From Paenibacillus vini (lineage in GTDB: Bacteria; Bacillota; Bacilli; Paenibacillales; Paenibacillaceae), in the NCBI RefSeq assembly GCF_018403325.1, contig NZ_BOSL01000013.1, positions 107,736 to 171,735 of the forward strand: DNA of 64,000 nucleotides, read 5' to 3'. A model generated the notes under the pieces. It saw only the letters and a program-made list of their open reading frames with translations. It ran no database searches and was not told where the DNA came from. The position numbers and the translations under genes are program-made. Below are positions 54,450-62,620 of the stretch, one piece after another. The first letter of the stretch is position 1. Every line of letters starts with the position of its first letter.

Positions 54450-54700
54450 AAAGGAAACTAGCTTCTACTGTTGCGTTATAGAGCGACCGTGGCACGTTAA
54501 TAGTTGAGGATGGAGGGTGAGGTGCGATGGATTAAGTGCAAATTAGTTTTAGCTGTTGAGATAGTGCACGACGTGGTGCGTTGAGCGTTAGAATGGCGAG
54601 TGAGGCCCGTTAGGCCAGATGGAAGAGCGGACCCAGTTTTAACTGCTTCATTTATTATTAGGCTGGCCCTGTGGCACGTTGTTAGGTGAACTATCCAGTA
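54450..54700 (+). repeat. Three degenerate direct repeats of about 55-60 bp
   Basis: Copies starting near 54457, 54541 and 54630 share a pattern of AGTTTTAGCTG followed about 30 bases later by GTGGCACGTT. The first and third copies are closest. Origin unknown. Confidence 0.45.
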
Positions 54701-54710
54701 AAATCAATTT

Positions 54711-54897
54711 GACTCGTTGGATAAATTCCAACGAGTCGCGCTTTGGCGGGGGGATTTCGGGGGTTGATTGGATAATATCCAATCAAAATTTCATAGTTCG
54801 TGCAAAATGGGCTATTATCGGCTATATCATTGGATTTTCTCCAATGAAAGAGACAATCTGCGGCGATTTGGTTGATATCATTGGAAAATATCCAACG
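54711..54897. repeat. Four-unit dyad array B (spacing 51-62-51)
   Basis: Units: 54711-54737 (11-bp stem), 54764-54786 (11-bp stem), 54827-54847 (8-bp stem) and 54879-54897 (7 bp, one mismatch region). All have the core TTGGA-n5-TCCAA. Centres 54724, 54775, 54837, 54888 give 51, 62, 51, identical to array A. The spacer between units 2 and 3 keeps TTCGTG at the same offset as in array A and a similar end (attatcggctatat against attttcagctgtgt). Confidence 0.85.
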
Positions 54898-55071
54898 AGG
54901 GGCGAGGAGTACGTGGAATATGTGGAGAACGTGGCATACGTGGCATACGTGGCATACGTGACATGCATAGCATGTTTGACTTAGTTTGGACCGGAAAGCC
55001 ATTTTACGGACTTTAGCGTAAGTCCTGACCTAAGAGGAGGGTCAAGCGAGAAAGCAGATTAGTTTTTTTGT

Positions 55072-55102
55072 TTGACTCTTACCTTAGGGGAGGGATTAGG
55101 CT
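55072..55102 (+). promoter_or_regulatory. MerR-type promoter with 19-base spacer
   Basis: TTGACT (55072-55077), 19-base spacer containing the dyad ACCTTAGGGGAGGG, TAGGCT (55097-55102). The long spacer with central dyad is the hallmark of MerR-activated promoters; it precedes the MerR gene at 55126. Confidence 0.7.
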
Positions 55103-55125
55103 TGAAGTGAAAGGAGTGACACAAA

Positions 55126-55878
55126 ATGCTGTTTACTGTTAAAGAAGTGGCTTCCATCGCTAACGTTACTGTCAAGACACTGCATCACTATCACAAGGTA
55201 GGCCTGCTTATACCGGCTCAAGTTAATGAATCGGGATATCGTCTGTATGGAAACGAGGAATTGGAGCGGCTTCAGGAAATTATGTTCTACCGGGAGCTGG
55301 ATTTCCCCTTGGATCAGATTAAACAACTTCTTGCCGACAATCCGGAGCGTCTGGCTATTTTATCGCAGCAAAAAGAGCTTCTTGCCCGTCAGAAACAAAG
55401 ACTCGAGCATATTTTATCAACTTTGGAAAAATCGATCGTCTATACGGAAAGAGGAGAAATCATGGATCAGGGCGAAATGTTCAAAGGGTTTAACAGCGAA
55501 GAAGAGTGGGTGGAGGCACTGCAAGAGCAAAATCGTTATTTGCAGGAAACCTACGATGTGGACGTCATCGGCGAGGAACCTTTGGATGTGCCGGCGCTGA
55601 ACGATCAGGCTCTGGAAGCCGCTCAGTTTATGGGAGAAATGGCCGACAGTCTAAGAAACGGACTCAAATATGACGACGAGAGCATACAGAACAAAATTCA
55701 TAGACATCTACATTTTTTGAAAAAGCATGGTCATCCCGCGACGGTTGCCGAATTTGCGCTCCAAACCTCTTTTTTTCTGGAGGACGATTTTCACCGAAAT
55801 ATGCTGGAGGGGCAGCAAACCGGTCTGGCGTACTATTTGAACGCTGCTGCCGAAGCGCTGGCCAAGTCAGGAGAATAG
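55126..55878 (+). CDS. MerR-family regulator with TipAS domain
   Basis: 250 residues: MerR helix-turn-helix (LFTVKEVASIANVTVKTLHHYHKVGLLIPAQ), coiled coil to about residue 110, then a TipAS antibiotic-recognition domain (VPALNDQALEAAQFMGEMADSL; DFHRNMLEGQQTGLAYYLNAAAEAL). TipA-like proteins bind thiopeptides or other drugs and activate export or defence genes, starting with their own promoter. It is followed 12 bases downstream by a DinB-like gene. Confidence 0.87.
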   Translation: MLFTVKEVASIANVTVKTLHHYHKVGLLIPAQVNESGYRLYGNEELERLQEIMFYRELDFPLDQIKQLLADNPERLAILSQQKELLARQKQRLEHILSTLEKSIVYTERGEIMDQGEMFKGFNSEEEWVEALQEQNRYLQETYDVDVIGEEPLDVPALNDQALEAAQFMGEMADSLRNGLKYDDESIQNKIHRHLHFLKKHGHPATVAEFALQTSFFLEDDFHRNMLEGQQTGLAYYLNAAAEALAKSGE

Positions 55879-55890
55879 GGGAAGATAACA

Positions 55891-56559
55891 TTGTCGAACG
55901 AACGAGTTCTTTGGAATACCCGGCAAAAAGAATTGAAAGCGATCATCGCTAAACCGGAGCATCATGAATCTGTCATTCAAATCATACTGGCGCAGCATGC
56001 AGCGGTTCATTCGGCCCGAATCGCCGAACCGGATGCGTGGTCTTTTGAGGACGAAGTGCTGAATGATATGAGCGAGGAAAACTTTCGGAGGATTCCCAAG
56101 CCGGGCGTGAACTCGATTGCTTGGCATATTTACCACTCCACACGGATCGAGGATATTACGTTGAACACCCTGGTGGGAGACCGGCCGCAGGTGTTTGACG
56201 AACAAGAACAGGATTGGCCCGGCAAAATAGGAATCCGGTATCGTGACACCGGCAACGGAATGAATGACGAGGACGTGAAGGAGCTTAGCGCTTCCGTTCA
56301 TATTCCGTCTCTTCGAGATTACCGGAATGCGGTGGGCCTTCGTACCCGGGAAATCGTCTTGGCGATGCGTCCCGGCGATTTGAAGCAGAAGATAGATCCT
56401 TCCCGGATCGCTAGAATTAAAAGCAACAAGGATGTCCGCGAAGAAGGGGAATGGCTGCTCGACTACTGGGGCGGCCTGACCAAGGCGGGAATCATCCTGA
56501 TGCCGGCCACCCGGCATCTCATCGTCCATCTCAACAAATCGCAGCGAATAAAAAAATAG
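55891..56559 (+). CDS. DinB-like four-helix protein
   Basis: 222 residues from TTG 55891 behind aggggaaga. The segment NSIAWHIYHSTRIEDITLN fits the DinB/DUF664 fold, where conserved His residues bind a metal (WHIYH and a late RHLIVHLNKS). Some relatives use bacillithiol or mycothiol for detoxification. Cotranscribed with the TipAS regulator, so it may act on the compound sensed. Confidence 0.72.
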   Translation: MSNERVLWNTRQKELKAIIAKPEHHESVIQIILAQHAAVHSARIAEPDAWSFEDEVLNDMSEENFRRIPKPGVNSIAWHIYHSTRIEDITLNTLVGDRPQVFDEQEQDWPGKIGIRYRDTGNGMNDEDVKELSASVHIPSLRDYRNAVGLRTREIVLAMRPGDLKQKIDPSRIARIKSNKDVREEGEWLLDYWGGLTKAGIILMPATRHLIVHLNKSQRIKK

Positions 56560-56690
56560 GATATTCACTATCTTGCTGTTTCAATCCAACCGCCGTACTT
56601 TCTGCTATCCGATACGCTATAGTAGTTGTACGGCTTCTGTCGTCTTTGCGAACAAAGGCCGCTGGAATCTGATCACTGGGAGGAATCGGC

Positions 56691-57317
56691 ATGTGCGCCG
56701 TGGTAACCAAGTTTTTTGAATACGGACCAAAGGAAATTGAAGCTTTGTCGGCAGCGGACCCGGTGCTCGGGGACTTCATGTCACGCCGGGGCCAAGTGGA
56801 GCGCGTGATCATTCCGGAGCTGTTTCCCGCGCTCGTTCACGCGATTGTCGGCCAGCTCATTTCCGTAAAAGCCGTGCAGACCATCTGGAGTCGCATGCAG
56901 GCAGCTTTCGGCGATATACGTCCGGAACGTTTGGCGGCAGCCTCGGCCGATGAGATCCAACGCTGCGGTATAACGATGAAAAAGGCGCTTTGCATCCACC
57001 GGATCGCCACGCAGGTCGCTTCGGGCGAATTCGACCTCGAGGGTCTCCGAAGTTTGCCGGATGCGGAAGTCGCCGCTAAGATGACGGTGCTGCCCGGCAT
57101 CGGCGTTTGGACGGCCGAAATGCTGCTCATGAACTGCCTGGAGCGGCCGGATATTGTAAGTTGGGGCGATATTGCGATTCGGCGCGGTATCATGAATCTG
57201 TACGGGCTTCCGGCCCTCACGAAAGAGCAGTTTGAACAATACCGCCGCCGATACTCACCGTACGGTTCGGTCGCATCCATATATTTATGGGAAATATCGT
57301 TTCCGCAAAACGGGTGA
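56691..57317 (+). CDS. alkA: DNA-3-methyladenine glycosylase II (AlkA type)
   Basis: 208 residues. HhH-GPD superfamily: AIVGQLISVKAVQTIWSRM, then HhH LPGIGVWTAEMLLMNCLERPDIVSWGDIAIRRGI, where the Asp of WGD is the catalytic residue. Removes alkylated bases. It lacks the N-terminal beta domain of E. coli AlkA and so is a short form. Ribosome site gggagga before ATG 56691. Confidence 0.88.
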   Translation: MCAVVTKFFEYGPKEIEALSAADPVLGDFMSRRGQVERVIIPELFPALVHAIVGQLISVKAVQTIWSRMQAAFGDIRPERLAAASADEIQRCGITMKKALCIHRIATQVASGEFDLEGLRSLPDAEVAAKMTVLPGIGVWTAEMLLMNCLERPDIVSWGDIAIRRGIMNLYGLPALTKEQFEQYRRRYSPYGSVASIYLWEISFPQNG

Positions 57318-57334
57318 CACATAGGCTAAAAAAC

Positions 57335-57386
57335 AGGCAACCTTGAAGAACGGCCCGTGTTCTTGAGGTTGCCTGTTTGCTTTTTA
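57335..57386 (+). terminator. Terminator of alkA
   Basis: caggcaacctt-gaagaac...gttcttgaggttgcctg long stem followed by a T-run. Confidence 0.8.
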
Positions 57387-57397
57387 TAAATTAGGAG

Positions 57398-57428
57398 TTG
57401 ACTTTGCCCTTAGGGGAAGGCTCACACT
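57398..57428 (+). promoter_or_regulatory. Second MerR-type promoter with 19-base spacer
   Basis: TTGACT (57398-57403), spacer with dyad GCCCTTAGGGGAAGGC, CACACT (57423-57428). Same layout as the promoter at 55072. Confidence 0.7.
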
Positions 57429-57453
57429 GGTAAACAACAGAGGAGGTGACCGC

Positions 57454-58278
57454 ATGCTCTCGATTGGAGAATTCTCGAAAATATGCAGGGTGTCGACTAA
57501 AACGCTGCGCTACTATGACGAGATCGGACTGATTCACCCGGATCAGATCCACCCTGAAAACGGGTACCGATATTACTCGATTGCCCAGCTCAAAAGGATG
57601 CTCCTAATCCAGCGGCTGAAGTCTTATTACTTCTCTCTGGATGAAATCAAAGAGGTGCTTGCATGGGAAGCGGATCAAGCGGAGGAACAGCTGCGCTTCC
57701 GTTTGCAGAGCAAGAGAGGGGAGATCGAGGAGAAGATCCGGGCCTATGCCTCGGTCTTGGGACAAATGAACTCTGACATCGGCAGCCTGGAGCAAGGGCT
57801 ATCCGTCATGTCCTTCCTTGACCGCATCGAAGTGGAGCTGGTGGAGACCCGGCCGCAGAAGCTCCTCTTCCTCCGGCGAAATTTGAGCAGCGAGGAATAT
57901 GCGGCAGGCTATGGAATGTATTTTGCCAAGCTCTATGAAAGAATCGCTACCGGGAAACTAACCGTACAAGGGACGCCGATGACCATTTATCACAGCCCGG
58001 ATTATAATCCGGTCGGCAATGATACGGAGTTTGCGATCCCCATCAAGGAGGCGGTCAAGGGGACGAGGGATTTTCCCGGAGGCCTCTGCGCGAAATCGGT
58101 TTTAACGGGTTCATACCAGGAACTGATCTCGGTCTATGCCAGATTGAGAGAATGGGTGGAGCGGGAAGGTTATGAGCTAACGGAAGCGCCTTATGAAATT
58201 TACTTGACCGATCCTTTTAACACCGCGGAGGATGCGGGGCTGGTGACCGAAGTGTATTTTCCTGTTAAGAAAAAATAA
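57454..58278 (+). CDS. MerR-family regulator with GyrI-like effector domain
   Basis: 274 residues: MerR helix-turn-helix (SIGEFSKICRVSTKTLRYYDEIGLIHPDQI), coiled coil, and a C-terminal GyrI/BmrR-type domain from about residue 125 (VELVETRPQKLLFLRRNLSSEEYAAGY to TEVYFPVKKK), which binds small cationic or amphipathic compounds. Likely activates its own promoter and the serine hydrolase gene 26 bases downstream. Confidence 0.87.
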   Translation: MLSIGEFSKICRVSTKTLRYYDEIGLIHPDQIHPENGYRYYSIAQLKRMLLIQRLKSYYFSLDEIKEVLAWEADQAEEQLRFRLQSKRGEIEEKIRAYASVLGQMNSDIGSLEQGLSVMSFLDRIEVELVETRPQKLLFLRRNLSSEEYAAGYGMYFAKLYERIATGKLTVQGTPMTIYHSPDYNPVGNDTEFAIPIKEAVKGTRDFPGGLCAKSVLTGSYQELISVYARLREWVEREGYELTEAPYEIYLTDPFNTAEDAGLVTEVYFPVKKK

Positions 58279-58304
58279 CAAGGTTGAATCAAGGGGATGA
58301 ACAC

Positions 58305-59321
58305 ATGCCAAAAAACGTTTGGCCGACTGATTTCTGGCAAGCCGCCGATCCCGTAAGTCTGGGGATGGATGCGGATCAGCTATCGGGGCTGGAATCCGAG
58401 ATTACGGAGAATTATGGAAATATGAACGGTATCGTGATCGTGAAGAACGGGTTTTTGACATATGAAAAATACTTCAACGGCTGCGGACCGGACGATGCGC
58501 AGCATGTGGCGTCGGTGACCAAAACGGTCCTCTCCGTCCTTGTCGGGATGGCCGTCAAAGCCGGTTTGATTCGAGATGTGAATCAGAAGGTGTTGGACTT
58601 TTTTCCGGAATATACGCTTGATCGTGATCACCCGGTAAAAAAAGAAATCACGCTGCGTCACCTGCTCACGATGACGGCTCCTTATCCTTTTGAGGATTGG
58701 CAGGAACCGTTGGACAAGCTATGCATGCAGCCCGACTGGGTCGAGTATACGCTTCAAATGTTGGGGGAAAAAGGGGAACCAGGCGTTTTTAAATATTCCA
58801 CCGCGGGAGCGCATCTGCTATCCGCCATTCTCACCCGTGCCACGGGCCAAAGCGCCCGTGAATTCGCCAATGAAGTCTTGTTCGGTCCTATAGGGATGAG
58901 GACGATTCCGGATTATCCGATGGAAAATTTCGGTTTTGACGAATTGTTTGGAGCCAAGGTGAAGGGCTGGGTTAAAGACCCGAGCGGAAACTCTACCGGG
59001 GGATGGGGATTAACGCTGACGCCCCGCGACATGGCAAGGTTGGGTTTGCTGTGTTTAAACCGCGGGATGTGGGACGGCCGGGAGCTCGTTCCCGAGTCCT
59101 GGATGCTTGAGTCCACGGCAATGAACCCCAACCATTACGGATACTTATGGTGGCTGAGGGAGGAGGAGGGCATTTCTGCTTATATGGCCATGGGGGATGG
59201 CGGGAATGTCATCTGCTGTATCCCTGATAAAGAACTGGTCATCGCGATAGCGTCAGGATTTATGATGCAGCCCCGGGACCGGTGGGAATTGATTAAAGAG
59301 AAGATATTGCCGGCAGTGTAG
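58305..59321 (+). CDS. Serine hydrolase of the beta-lactamase/class C family
   Basis: 338 residues from ATG 58305 behind aagggg. Ser-x-x-Lys at 70-73 (ASVTKTVLS), a tyrosine motif FKYSTAGAHLL at about 165, and late HXG-like region with MGDGGNVICCIPDKELV. Acts as an esterase or D-amino-acid peptidase rather than a true lactamase in most relatives; no signal peptide is visible, so it is cytoplasmic. Operon with the GyrI-type MerR regulator, hence possible drug modification. Confidence 0.82.
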   Translation: MPKNVWPTDFWQAADPVSLGMDADQLSGLESEITENYGNMNGIVIVKNGFLTYEKYFNGCGPDDAQHVASVTKTVLSVLVGMAVKAGLIRDVNQKVLDFFPEYTLDRDHPVKKEITLRHLLTMTAPYPFEDWQEPLDKLCMQPDWVEYTLQMLGEKGEPGVFKYSTAGAHLLSAILTRATGQSAREFANEVLFGPIGMRTIPDYPMENFGFDELFGAKVKGWVKDPSGNSTGGWGLTLTPRDMARLGLLCLNRGMWDGRELVPESWMLESTAMNPNHYGYLWWLREEEGISAYMAMGDGGNVICCIPDKELVIAIASGFMMQPRDRWELIKEKILPAV

Positions 59322-59324
59322 TAC

Positions 59325-59786
59325 TTAATCTACCTCGATCTTCTTTGGATCGGTCTCTATTTTGTAGACTTGAGGGTTGTCGTCTTCGCCTTGTAAGGTA
59401 AATTCCGCTACGGCGGAGATCTCGTAGATACCCGGGCTTTTAAAGCGATAGGTGTGTGACTCTAGAATGACTTGGTTCTGATCCAGAGGTCGAATAACCC
59501 CGATATCTGTTCGTATAATAGGATCGGAGTTCCCGTCACTGTCACGGATGACATAATAAAATACCGGCTCTCCGGTCATAATTTCGAAAGCTCGGTCCGA
59601 AGTGTTTTTTAACTCCGCCTCCATGGAAAAAGGCTCATTCACCTTCACTTGTTCCGGAAGCGAAAGCTGTATGGAGAAGAGATCGTGATGCGAAGCTGAG
59701 TTTGAATCTACCGCGGCGGGTGAGATCGGTTCAGTAGATTGACAGCCCATAAGAGCCAGCAATAGTATGAATACCAACTTTTTCAA
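59325..59786 (-). CDS. Small lipoprotein
   Basis: 153 residues from TTG 59786 behind ggaggtgac. Signal KKLVFILLLALMGC with lipobox LMGC, then a beta-rich domain like an intracellular-proteinase-inhibitor or BsuPI fold (VNEPFSMEAELKNTSDRAFEIMTGEPVFYYVI; SPGIYEISAVAEFTLQ). Function unknown, surface-located. Confidence 0.7.
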   Translation of the reverse strand: MKKLVFILLLALMGCQSTEPISPAAVDSNSASHHDLFSIQLSLPEQVKVNEPFSMEAELKNTSDRAFEIMTGEPVFYYVIRDSDGNSDPIIRTDIGVIRPLDQNQVILESHTYRFKSPGIYEISAVAEFTLQGEDDNPQVYKIETDPKKIEVD

Positions 59787-59951
59787 AATAGTCACCTCCA
59801 CCCAAACAGACGACAGGGCGGAGGTTTTTGTTTCAACAAAAAGAGGATGTGTTTCCACTAAGGACCTTACTGGTGATGTATGGTAAAATAAGGGTCAGAC
59901 TACAAGAGTATAAGAACCCAACAATAATTCCTTATGCAACGGAGTGATGGA

Positions 59952-60593
59952 TTGAAGCAAACAGGATTAGTAATATTAGTGTTAGCTATAGTATCTTTGG
60001 TGACGGCATGCAATAGTGATAACTCAGATAAAACCGTAATGTCCGAAACCACGATGGAATTAACAAAAAATGACCAAGTCAAGGCACCTGACAATAACTC
60101 TATAAAAATGTCTACGGGTAAAGAGTCCGTTGAAAAATTCTCGTATCTGAAACAACTTCCCTTAGAGAAACAAGAGGCGTTCACCCGATTTGAAGAGGAG
60201 CGGAAACGGAGTTACCTTTACAATTTTACCCCTGAGGACATGGTGTTGGTTTATCTATACTGTCTATCCGTAGGGGATCCGGATTTGCTGTATGATATTA
60301 CTTTTAGTGGCGGACAGCTGCCGGACAAAGATAAGTTTCGGGAAGATTATTTTGAGTATGCGATGACCTATGATTCTGAAACAGCTGTACATTACAGATA
60401 TTATGATTCTATAAAAGTCGATGAGAGTACGTCCGAAGAGAATAAGGTCACGGTCCTTGTTACGGTTAGTATAGAAACTACGACACATACCTTGGCATTG
60501 GGACTACAAAAAGAAGATCAGATATGGAAGATGGACATCTATCATTTGATAAAAGAATATAAAGACAAAGCAAACCAGAGTAAAACAGGATAG
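59952..60593 (+). CDS. Lipoprotein of unknown function
   Basis: 213 residues from TTG 59952, 7 bases after GGAG; ATG 59934 has no ribosome site. Signal GLVILVLAIVSLVTAC with lipid Cys near residue 20. The mature part is acidic with an EDMVLVYLYCLSVGD segment and a C-terminal beta part similar in layout to NTF2-like domains. Lower GC than its left neighbours. Confidence 0.65.
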   Translation: MKQTGLVILVLAIVSLVTACNSDNSDKTVMSETTMELTKNDQVKAPDNNSIKMSTGKESVEKFSYLKQLPLEKQEAFTRFEEERKRSYLYNFTPEDMVLVYLYCLSVGDPDLLYDITFSGGQLPDKDKFREDYFEYAMTYDSETAVHYRYYDSIKVDESTSEENKVTVLVTVSIETTTHTLALGLQKEDQIWKMDIYHLIKEYKDKANQSKTG

Positions 60594-60620
60594 GTTCACT
60601 CGAATTAAAAAAGTGGGCTC

Positions 60621-61433
60621 CTACAGTTTTCTAGCTTTGATTACAAAAGTTACGGGAAGCATTGCGGCTTTTTTGGCAAAATCATGGTTCTCGCCCCGCG
60701 CTTGCAGCAATTCATCGTCGGATTGCTCAACCATTTGCTCAATGACGAATCCCGCTTTCGAGAGTGCATTCACATAGGTTGATAGTTTACGGTCCGATAA
60801 GGTCAGCGTACTATCACCAAGAGATACCGAATACCACGATTCATCAAAGTAGCTCTTTTTGAAAAGAAGCATATCATTCTCAGCAACCACGCATTTGTGG
60901 ATAGGATGGGACCAACTGAAAATAAATGCGCCGTCTTTTTTTAAGTAAGAAGCGATCCTCTTAAAGGTACCCACAAGGTCCGTGGTCCAGCCTATGGCAT
61001 ACACCGAATACACGAAGTCAAAATAATCCTCCGGTATACCGCATTCTTCTTCCATAGGAGAACAAATCAATTTGGCCGAAAGACCGCTTGACGTCAAAAG
61101 TTGGGTGGTCTTTTCGAGCTGTCGTTCCGAAATGTCTATACCCCATAGTTCACCTGTTTGGCGTTCTCCCAAGTATTGCAAGGATTGACCGCTCCCGCAG
61201 CCTACTTCCAGTATCTTTTTCCCTGTGACATCGCCAAACAGTTGGCAATTTTCTTCCGAAACAAATGACCCGTACAAAGGAAGCGCGGTTGCCCCTAAAA
61301 TTTCATTTCCTTTTGTATCCCAAAAAGCGACGTTTGTTTTATGTATAGAATCATTGTCCATGTCGACCGAGACGGCCCGTCCCACCTCGCCAGCACCTAT
61401 CACGTTCGTTCTATAACCGGAATTCTTGTCCAT
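60621..61433 (-). CDS. SAM-dependent methyltransferase, class I
   Basis: 270 residues. SAM motif I ILEVGCGSGQSLQYLGERQTGE at about 75-96, motif II/III regions YFDFVYSVYAIGW and LKKDGAFIFSWSHP. Small-molecule methylase fold (Methyltransf_11); substrate unknown. ATG 61433 follows ggagg. Confidence 0.85.
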   Translation of the reverse strand: MDKNSGYRTNVIGAGEVGRAVSVDMDNDSIHKTNVAFWDTKGNEILGATALPLYGSFVSEENCQLFGDVTGKKILEVGCGSGQSLQYLGERQTGELWGIDISERQLEKTTQLLTSSGLSAKLICSPMEEECGIPEDYFDFVYSVYAIGWTTDLVGTFKRIASYLKKDGAFIFSWSHPIHKCVVAENDMLLFKKSYFDESWYSVSLGDSTLTLSDRKLSTYVNALSKAGFVIEQMVEQSDDELLQARGENHDFAKKAAMLPVTFVIKARKL

Positions 61434-61632
61434 GCGGCAGCATCCTCCAATATAAATAATTTGAGTCGTAAAGGTTGAGTTATAGAGTAATCTAGCATTT
61501 TGTGGAGGGGAAGTCTACCTAAAATGTTCCATATATCGAACGTTTGATCCCGGGAGAGGGTGGAGCTAATCTGTGGGGGAAGGGGTAAAGATGAGGCGAG
61601 TGATTAATCAGTGTAAAGGAGAAGACAAAAAG

Positions 61633-61672
61633 CACTGATCCGGCTGGAATTAGCCGGATCAGTGTCTTTCAT
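61633..61672 (-). terminator. Terminator of the XRE gene
   Basis: cactgatccggct-ggaatt-agccggatcagtg stem with T-run on the minus strand. Confidence 0.85.
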
Positions 61673-61893
61673 TTTCGCATTCCATTAAGTCGCTTCGAAA
61701 TATCCGTCTGACCCAGAATGTAGTCTATACTTACGTTGTAAAATTCCGATAACCTGATCAACACGGAGCTCGGTACATCTAAGTTCCCGCTTTCGTACCG
61801 GGAATAGGTAGCTTGAGAGATATTTAGTCTATCTGCAAGTTGCTGTTGCGTTAAATCTCTATCTTCACGCAAATCACGTATTCTTTTATACAT
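61669..61893 (-). CDS. XRE-family regulator
   Basis: 74 residues from ATG 61893: one helix-turn-helix (IRDLREDRDLTQQQLADRLNISQATYSRYESGNLDVPSS) plus a short tail. Divergent from a DUF6809-like gene, a pairing frequent in Paenibacillus. Two matching palindromes lie between them. Confidence 0.85.
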   Translation of the reverse strand: MYKRIRDLREDRDLTQQQLADRLNISQATYSRYESGNLDVPSSVLIRLSEFYNVSIDYILGQTDISKRLNGMRK

Positions 61894-61919
61894 CTTATTC
61901 ACCCAAGCTAAGTTTAAAT

Positions 61920-61961
61920 TATGCGAAAACTGCATATTGTATTTTATGCACTTTCCGCATA
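61920..61961. promoter_or_regulatory. Two TATGC-N7-GCATA operators
   Basis: TATGCGAAAACTGCATA (61920-61936) and TATGCACTTTCCGCATA (61945-61961), centres 25 bp apart, between the XRE gene and the divergent small gene. The second reads TATGCGGAAAGTGCATA on the other strand, close to the first. Confidence 0.7.
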
Positions 61962-62043
61962 AAATTTATTCTATAAGTATAGTGTCGGCAGTATTTCAAG
62001 ATTCTTAATGGTAGTTTATATAAGTCTGGAAGGGGAGAGTGGG

Positions 62044-62337
62044 ATGAAAAGTATTTTAGAGGAACTTTACAGAGGTAACCTTAACCCTCAAGAGAAAATG
62101 GTTCCAACTATTCCTGAATATCGCCTGTTCAATAGAAAAATTTCATATTTGATGGAGGAACTCAAACAAAGACTTTCAGAGGACGATTTCAAAGCCCTTG
62201 AGGAAATCTTGGATCTAAACGGGGAGTCGAATTCCATGCTTACAAGTGAAGCCTTTGTTCAGGGATTTAGGATGGGAGCATTGATGATGATGGAGGTTTT
62301 CTGTGGGGAGGGGAAGGGGTTTGAGAAAAGAAATTGA
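62044..62337 (+). CDS. DUF6809-like small protein
   Basis: 97 residues from ATG 62044 behind ggggaga. Helical (LFNRKISYLMEELKQRLSEDDFKALEEILDL) with an end FVQGFRMGALMMMEVF, the pattern of small Firmicute proteins coded beside XRE regulators. Function unknown; probably controlled through the two operators upstream. Confidence 0.65.
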   Translation: MKSILEELYRGNLNPQEKMVPTIPEYRLFNRKISYLMEELKQRLSEDDFKALEEILDLNGESNSMLTSEAFVQGFRMGALMMMEVFCGEGKGFEKRN

Positions 62338-62620
62338 TGGTGGAAGAGCTGAGTTTTGAGTTTGAAGTTGGGGAACATATATGCTATTTGTTATGTGGAT
62401 AAGATCTAGATTTAAAACTTTCGCTAGTAGTAGCGGGAGTTTTTCTATTTTCGAGATAAAAACTAATTGTTCGGCATATTATTCCATTTTTATAGTAGAA
62501 TAAGTATAGTTCAAAAAGACTATGCCATCTTTGTTAGTATAGTCGGCTTAGTTTTGAATATCCATAAATTCATAAATGAGACGTTGGGGGAAATACTTAT
62601 TACTCAAAAGGAGCATAATC

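Noticed and set aside
54679-54984. A 101-residue protein across array B and the 9-bp repeats
   Set aside because: Its sequence is dictated by the palindromes and tandem repeats, and it has no ribosome site.
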